Source: a virus
DNA: 41,741 nucleotides
Virus record (IMG/VR): IMGVR_UViG_3300047378_000946
Coordinates: 1-41,741 of that record
Direction: 5' to 3' (one strand)
The notes under the pieces are model-generated. The model made no database searches. It saw only the letters and a program-made list of their open reading frames with translations, and was not told the DNA's origin. This document shows, piece after piece, positions 38,445 through 41,741 of the stretch. How positions within the stretch are numbered: the first letter of the stretch is position 1; the number at the start of each line of letters is the position of its first letter. The position numbers were made by a program, and so were the translations under genes.

Positions 38445-38645
38445 CTATCCCTCACGATAGTCGAGAATCTTCTCATCCCAAACCCAGTTTGCCGCAAAGT
38501 CAGCATAAAATTTCTCCTCCAGGAAAGTATGGTTATCTCGCGCATACTGTTCGTAGGAAAGTTGTGGTTCTTTGTAGCTCTCTCTTTCAATACAATTATC
38601 TTGCCACATAAACCTTACAAAGTTGTTATAGCCTTCAGTTATCAT
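38445..38645 (-). CDS. Small acidic protein (66 residues), unknown
   Basis: MITEGYNNFVRFMWQDNCIE, RESYKEPQLSYEQYARDNHT, then FLEEKFYADFAANWVWDEKI. Aromatic and acidic, with no membrane segment. AGGAG lies 7 bases before the start. It follows the cell wall hydrolase and is the last minus-strand gene before the intergenic region. No family recognised. Confidence 0.68.
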   Translation of the reverse strand: MITEGYNNFVRFMWQDNCIERESYKEPQLSYEQYARDNHTFLEEKFYADFAANWVWDEKILDYREG

Positions 38646-38655
38646 TTCTCAGCTC

Positions 38656-39135
38656 CTAGTTGTAAAATAAATGATTGTCAATTGTTGTAACTAATTCTAA
38701 ATGTTTTGACCAGTAAGGCTGAACAGTATCAGAGTGATACCATAGAGAGCCTTCTGTTATATCTTTGTACTCTTCAAACAGTACTTGATCTGCTATGTAA
38801 AGCGATTCCATCCATGTTGTGGAATCAGTAGGAAGATCACTCTTACCGTCACAGAACCAACTAAACTGACATCGGTTCTTGACAGGAAGCATGTTGCCTT
38901 TCCAGTTCTCTTCCCACTCTGCTTGGTATACAACTTCACAAACAGAGTTAGGAAACTGTGGATCAGCTACCCTGTTCATTACTACGTTTGCGACTGCCAA
39001 CCGACCTGCAAAAGATTGGTTGGCAGACTCAAAGTATATGTTCTGTGCTAAACAGAACCTCTCACCGTTTTCATCATAGCTCGCACCTGGAATAGGCATA
39101 GCGAGTGCTGCAACTACAGCGAGAGTTCGGATCAC
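38656..39135 (-). CDS. Endolysin, SleB-type cell wall hydrolase with signal peptide
   Basis: A 159-residue protein. Residues 1-18 (MIRTLAVVAALAMPIPGA) are a signal peptide or signal-anchor segment. The rest matches the cell wall hydrolase SleB family: CLAQNIYFESANQSFAGRLAVANVVMNRV with the likely catalytic E36, then CQFSWFCDGKSD, SLWYHSDTVQPYW and a final IDNHLFYN. Such enzymes cut peptidoglycan glycan strands. Sec export by its own signal would allow holin-independent or pinholin-controlled release (inference). It overlaps the MazG-like gene by 4 bases. Confidence 0.87.
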   Translation of the reverse strand: MIRTLAVVAALAMPIPGASYDENGERFCLAQNIYFESANQSFAGRLAVANVVMNRVADPQFPNSVCEVVYQAEWEENWKGNMLPVKNRCQFSWFCDGKSDLPTDSTTWMESLYIADQVLFEEYKDITEGSLWYHSDTVQPYWSKHLELVTTIDNHLFYN

Positions 39136-39518
39136 TGTACGAACTTAGTAAGATCTGGCTCACGATAGTTCGGGCCTTTCATTACCTTGCCATCTTCTCG
39201 ATAGAGAGGACGACCGTCCGAACCTAGCTTAGTCATATTACTGCTATGAACTTCGTGAAAGCAATCATCGAGATCAAGACCGAAAGCATGACCTGCTCCG
39301 TAGACAACATAGAGAATATCTGTAAGTGCATCTGCAATTTCAAGCATACTTTTGTTAGCCAATCCATCTCTTAACTCCTGTACTTCTTCTTCAATTAGGT
39401 CAAGGCGTAATGCCGAGAGGTTAAAGTCGGGCATAGTGGGGATATGAAGAACTTCTTGACCGAAAGCCTCCATAAAGTCACCTACCTTTTCAAAATTTGT
39501 AATCTGTGTACTGCTCAT
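39132..39518 (-). CDS. MazG-like nucleotide pyrophosphohydrolase
   Basis: A 128-residue all-alpha NTP pyrophosphatase-like protein. The metal-binding pattern is EEEVQEL (about residues 43-49) and E60-x2-D63-x3-D67 in EIADALTDILYVVYGAGHAFG. The C-terminal GRPLYREDGKVMKGPNYREP is typical of phage MazG-like/phosphoribosyl-ATP pyrophosphatase-like proteins. They hydrolyse (d)NTPs or alarmones; in phages they may remove toxic nucleotides or alter host stress signalling. The gene has its own consensus promoter (39553-39581) and AGGAAA as ribosome binding site. Confidence 0.85.
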   Translation of the reverse strand: MSSTQITNFEKVGDFMEAFGQEVLHIPTMPDFNLSALRLDLIEEEVQELRDGLANKSMLEIADALTDILYVVYGAGHAFGLDLDDCFHEVHSSNMTKLGSDGRPLYREDGKVMKGPNYREPDLTKFVQ

Positions 39519-39552
39519 TTTTTATTTCCTGTTTTAATCAATTTATGCGTTT

Positions 39553-39581
39553 ATTATACGCAATAATCAGTTCTTTGTCAA
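39553..39581 (-). promoter_or_regulatory. Consensus promoter for the MazG-endolysin unit
   Basis: Minus strand: TTGACA (39576-39581), 17 bp, TATAAT (39553-39558). The -35 box overlaps the last codons of the upstream gene. Confidence 0.87.
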
Positions 39582-39883
39582 GACTTATCTTTCAGTGCCT
39601 TCAGGGTACTAGGATACTTCTTGTTCAGCTTTTTTAGTAATCGAGAGATCATGTGTTGTTTCGGAAGAGTGACCACCTCGATATTCTTGTAGTAGTCCTC
39701 GGGGTTACGAGTATCTCCTTCAAGCCCGTGGTAGCATTCCTCCGCCTCTTCATCCTCCAAATCACCGTCCCAATTCAGATCTGTAACCTGGAGTTGAGCG
39801 GTTTTCGCATTACGAAAGATACGATCATAGTTCTCGTCATACGCCTTTTTGTTCATAGTTCTATCCTTGTCGCCTTTGCTCAT
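39578..39883 (-). CDS. Charged protein (101 residues), unknown
   Basis: MSKGDKDRTMNKKAYDENYD, an acidic centre (DLNWDGDLEDEEAEECYHGLEG in part, about residues 35-56) and a basic C-terminal half (ISRLLKKLNKKYPSTLKALK). GGAGAG lies 5 bases before the start. It overlaps the DUF1289 gene by 23 bases. The charge split suggests a binding protein, but no motif was recognised. Confidence 0.68.
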   Translation of the reverse strand: MSKGDKDRTMNKKAYDENYDRIFRNAKTAQLQVTDLNWDGDLEDEEAEECYHGLEGDTRNPEDYYKNIEVVTLPKQHMISRLLKKLNKKYPSTLKALKDKS

Positions 39884-40046
39884 GTATTCTCTCCAATACT
39901 TCTAGCTTTTGTTCGTCGGTCATTATAAACCAGTCTGTAATCTCTGCGGGTGTGCGTTTACATCCAAGACAGGCAGTCTCTGCGGGGTCGTAGAGACAAG
40001 TGCCTATACATGGAGATTTAACAGTTGATCTAGCTTGTCTTGCCAT
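39861..40046 (-). CDS. DUF1289 protein (61 residues)
   Basis: The signature is SPCIGTCLYDPAETACLGCK (residues 11-30) with four cysteines C13, C17, C26 and C29, followed by RTPAEITDWFIMTDEQKLEVLERI. This matches the DUF1289 family, small bacterial proteins predicted to bind a metal or Fe-S centre through the four cysteines. The role in a phage is unknown. It overlaps a 39-residue gene in another frame and the next gene downstream. The ribosome binding site is weak. Confidence 0.82.
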   Translation of the reverse strand: MARQARSTVKSPCIGTCLYDPAETACLGCKRTPAEITDWFIMTDEQKLEVLERIHEQRRQG

Positions 40047-40123
40047 AATTGTTTAAACTCTGGGTTATGCGCTCTATCACGAGCGCGTCGGAGGGCTCTT
40101 GCTCTCTCCATTACACGGTTCAT
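40004..40123 (-). CDS. Small basic protein (39 residues), overlapping DUF1289 gene
   Basis: MNRVMERARALRRARDRAHN, then PEFKQLWQDKLDQLLNLHV. An Arg-rich helix followed by an amphipathic helix. Its ATG overlaps the peroxiredoxin stop (ATGA), and its last 43 bases overlap the DUF1289 gene in another frame. The coupling geometry supports it; the short length leaves doubt. Confidence 0.5.
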   Translation of the reverse strand: MNRVMERARALRRARDRAHNPEFKQLWQDKLDQLLNLHV

Positions 40124-40701
40124 AAACTCGCAAGTATAAATTCAGGAGATGTGTAGTGATATGGATCTTCTTCACAGTTATCTTCCTTACCTTCTTCAAT
40201 GAACCAATCGGTAATCTCACCGTTGTCGATGACACAAGCATATCTCCAAGACCGAGGACCAAAGCCCAAGTTGTCTTTGTCTACAAGCATATTCATACCG
40301 TCTGTAAATTTATGAGAACCATCAGGAATTACTTCAATGTTCTCTAATTTGTTTTCTCGTGCCCACTTATTCATTACGAAAGAGTCGTTCACAGATACAC
40401 AATAAATTGCATCAAACCCATGTTCGTTTAAAAACTCTGGAGCAAGACGCTCAAAGTCTGGAAGCTGATAAGTAGAGCAAGTAGGAGTGAAAGCTCCTGG
40501 CAGTGAGAATACTAAGACTCTGCTGTGAGCAAAGAGATCCCAGGTGCTTACGGTTTTCCACACAAATTCCTGAGTCCCATCAGAGAGATCTACAGGCACA
40601 CGCGTATGAAACACCACTGAGGGTGCGTGAGTTGGAAGACTACGATAAAATCGTTGATCTTCATAATCATCTCGCTCATGGCGAGCACAATAAACTGTCA
40701 T
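40120..40701 (-). CDS. Peroxiredoxin (Prx5/AhpC-TSA-like)
   Basis: A 193-residue protein with the peroxidatic motif PGAFTPTCS (residues 68-76, C75), then PDFERLAPEFLNEHGFDAIYCVSVNDSFVMNKWA and GFGPRSWRYACVIDNGEI, typical of Prx5-type peroxiredoxins. It has a 55-residue N-terminal part (MTVYCARHERDDYEDQRFYR) before the core. It reduces peroxides with a host thiol partner. A longer in-frame start at 40800 was rejected: AAGGATGGTAAA gives a good site for the ATG at 40701, and the extension is inside another gene. This is a rare phage gene that could protect against oxidative stress during infection (inference). Confidence 0.85.
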   Translation of the reverse strand: MTVYCARHERDDYEDQRFYRSLPTHAPSVVFHTRVPVDLSDGTQEFVWKTVSTWDLFAHSRVLVFSLPGAFTPTCSTYQLPDFERLAPEFLNEHGFDAIYCVSVNDSFVMNKWARENKLENIEVIPDGSHKFTDGMNMLVDKDNLGFGPRSWRYACVIDNGEITDWFIEEGKEDNCEEDPYHYTSPEFILASL

Positions 40702-40702
40702 T

Positions 40703-40870
40703 TTACCATCCTTTTTTAATTCTTGTATCAAAATAATACTGTTTACATTCTTTAACGGTCTCAGAAATGCCTTCCTCAACCTCCTTTTTGCATAATGCAT
40801 TTACTTTCTTTGTATTTTCTATTGCTCCAATAGTGCCAGCAATTAACATGGCCCAAAATACTATGTTCAT
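40703..40870 (-). CDS. Small protein with N-terminal membrane segment (55 residues)
   Basis: MNIVFWAMLIAGTIGAIENT followed by KKVNALCKKEVEEGISETVK and ECKQYYFDTRIKKGW. A membrane or signal segment at residues 3-17, then a charged domain with two cysteines (C27, C42). AAGGAAGA precedes the start. It ends one base before the peroxiredoxin start, suggesting co-expression; a membrane-tethered partner is possible but unproven. Confidence 0.68.
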   Translation of the reverse strand: MNIVFWAMLIAGTIGAIENTKKVNALCKKEVEEGISETVKECKQYYFDTRIKKGW

Positions 40871-40882
40871 TCTTCTTCCTTG

Positions 40883-41107
40883 TTACTCTCTTTCTATATG
40901 TACTAATCTAATATAGAAGTTTTTCGTTATGAGTGATTCAGGATAGCCTTTGCTAACCAACCACTCGTTTTGATATTTCCAGTCCCACATTGCCCAGTTT
41001 GTCGGGCAGGGGATAGGAAAACCATACTTTTTGCCTTCGGGAGGCATAATCATTAATATTGTGTTAGACATCTTTAAGGGTGATCGCTTCCAAGCTCTTC
41101 CTACCAT
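40883..41107 (-). CDS. Unknown protein (74 residues)
   Basis: MVGRAWKRSPLKMSNTILMI, MPPEGKKYGFPIPCPTNWAM, then WDWKYQNEWLVSKGYPESLI. Rich in Trp and Pro; no recognised motif. The ATG at 41107 overlaps the previous stop within ATGGTAG; an internal start at M13 (41071) is also possible but has a poor ribosome binding site. No family recognised. Confidence 0.6.
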   Translation of the reverse strand: MVGRAWKRSPLKMSNTILMIMPPEGKKYGFPIPCPTNWAMWDWKYQNEWLVSKGYPESLITKNFYIRLVHIERE

Positions 41108-41280
41108 GATTTACTCTGCCAAGCTACGCTAAACTTATACTCTGCTTCTGTAGATGCAAAATGAATCTGGTTAGACTCTTCTTCGTATTCGTACTCATCA
41201 TCTTCAAGTATATCTTCGCAAAGATCAAGTGCAGTATTAAGAGTTTCTAAATCTAAAAATTGTGTAGTTGGTCCTACCAT
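41101..41280 (-). CDS. Small acidic protein (59 residues), unknown
   Basis: MVGPTTQFLDLETLNTALDL, CEDILEDDEYEYEEESNQIH, then FASTEAEYKFSVAWQSKSW. Acidic, one helix then beta strands. The start at 41280 overlaps the upstream stop within ATGGTAG, the same geometry as the next gene, and GGGGG lies 8 bases upstream. A start at 41295 is in frame but less likely. No family recognised. Confidence 0.62.
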   Translation of the reverse strand: MVGPTTQFLDLETLNTALDLCEDILEDDEYEYEEESNQIHFASTEAEYKFSVAWQSKSW

Positions 41281-41477
41281 CCGAACAGCCCCCATCCGTG
41301 ATTAGCTACTGCATTAAGTATAATTGCAATACAAGTAGCCATATGAGTTAACCACCAAGTGGTTCTAATTAAAGCAATTGTATCTGCCTGTGCATCGGTC
41401 TCTCCGACCTTTTCTCCAAGGCTTTTAGCCCATAATCTCCATAGTCCTCTCATTCTAGCCCAAGTCCTTAGTTTCAT
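41274..41477 (-). CDS. Small membrane protein (67 residues)
   Basis: MKLRTWARMRGLWRLWAKSL, GEKVGETDAQADTIALIRTT, then WWLTHMATCIAIILNAVANH. A basic Trp-rich N-terminus and one membrane helix (about residues 38-58). AGAGG lies 6 bases before the ATG at 41477; an in-frame start at 41510 is less likely. It overlaps the 59-residue gene before it by 23 bases. No family recognised. Confidence 0.65.
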   Translation of the reverse strand: MKLRTWARMRGLWRLWAKSLGEKVGETDAQADTIALIRTTWWLTHMATCIAIILNAVANHGWGLFGW

Positions 41478-41634
41478 TGTTGACCTCTTTTTTATTATTC
41501 CGCCGAACACGTTTATTATAACGACGCTTGATTATTTTCAATGCTTTTCTACCAAAGTTATAATATTTTCGAGCTTTGGTGAGGGCATCATATTCATCAC
41601 CGCCTTTCAGGGGTGTATCTCTACCGTTTTTCAT
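41455..41634 (-). CDS. Small basic protein (59 residues), unknown
   Basis: MKNGRDTPLKGGDEYDALTK, ARKYYNFGRKALKIIKRRYN, then a Lys/Arg/Asn-rich end. AGAAGG precedes the start and the ATG overlaps the upstream partial gene stop (ATGA). Strongly basic helical protein, maybe nucleic-acid binding (inference). No family recognised. Confidence 0.62.
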   Translation of the reverse strand: MKNGRDTPLKGGDEYDALTKARKYYNFGRKALKIIKRRYNKRVRRNNKKEVNNETKDLG

Positions 41635-41741
41635 AGCCTTCTCTCAAAATCCTTAGGGTCGCTGTTTATGATTTCTTTTGCCTTATGTTCCCATACAAAA
41701 GGAAACAGTCCGTGTACTATACACACAAATGCAAGAGTCCA
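41631..41741 (-). CDS. C-terminal end of a small membrane protein (5' end outside window)
   Basis: The last 36 codons: WTLAFVCIVHGLFPFVWEHK, then AKEIINSDPKDFERRL and TGA. A hydrophobic start and a charged end. The frame is open to the window edge, so the true start lies outside. Its stop overlaps the next start (ATGA). No family can be assigned from this fragment. Confidence 0.6.
   Translation of the reverse strand, partial: WTLAFVCIVHGLFPFVWEHKAKEIINSDPKDFERRL

Noticed and set aside
38668-38681. TTGACA on the minus strand before the 66-residue gene
   Set aside because: The -10 position reads TAGGAG, which is the ribosome binding site, so a promoter is unlikely.

Overview
This window is most of the genome of a tailed double-stranded DNA phage with a long non-contractile tail (siphovirus, class Caudoviricetes). 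It has HK97-type capsid and packaging genes and a lambda-type tail tip. Small marine-phage-like genes, an AT-rich base composition and consensus sigma-70 promoters suggest a marine Pseudomonadota host; the host itself cannot be fixed from the sequence. No integrase, repressor, DNA polymerase, tRNA or CRISPR array was recognised. Both window ends cut genes.

Layout. (1) 1-32,811, minus strand: the virion module. Read in its own direction it runs from a small cytosine-methyltransferase-like gene and a 1,923-residue Ig-repeat fibre, through a five-gene exported cassette with a pilin-like and a PapD-like protein (25,101-22,363), membrane proteins, terminase small subunit, a block of very small basic proteins, terminase large subunit, HNH nuclease, portal, a fused prohead protease-capsid gene, head-tail connectors, tail tube, frameshifted tail chaperones, tape measure, and M, L, K, I and J tail-tip homologues. 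(2) 33,021-37,842, plus strand: small early-type genes, including a DEDDh exonuclease, a HAD phosphatase, three paralogous GcrA-like DNA-binding proteins and membrane peptides. It also holds a promoter-rich non-coding region (35,032-35,723) with a perfect parS-like palindrome, and a promoter-to-terminator non-coding RNA (about 36,456-36,821). (3) 38,445-41,741, minus strand: SleB-type cell wall hydrolase, MazG-like pyrophosphatase, DUF1289 protein, peroxiredoxin and small tightly overlapping unknown genes.

Regulation. At least fifteen promoters share one architecture: TTGACA (one TTGACG), exactly 17 bp, then TATAAT or a one-base variant, usually behind an A/T-rich stretch ending AGTTCT or similar. 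At several of them an ATG lies at the predicted start point, so leaderless mRNAs are likely (terminase small subunit, methyltransferase-like gene, two or three short peptides). Recoding is also used: a canonical A AAT TTT slip site joins the two tail chaperone frames, and a strong internal ribosome binding site inside the protease-capsid gene probably makes free capsid protein.

Most notable: the exported chaperone/pilin-like cassette, the structured ncRNA, the parS site on a phage with no ParA/ParB gene in view, and the fused protease-capsid gene with its internal start. All functional calls come from reading motifs and gene order; no database search was run.
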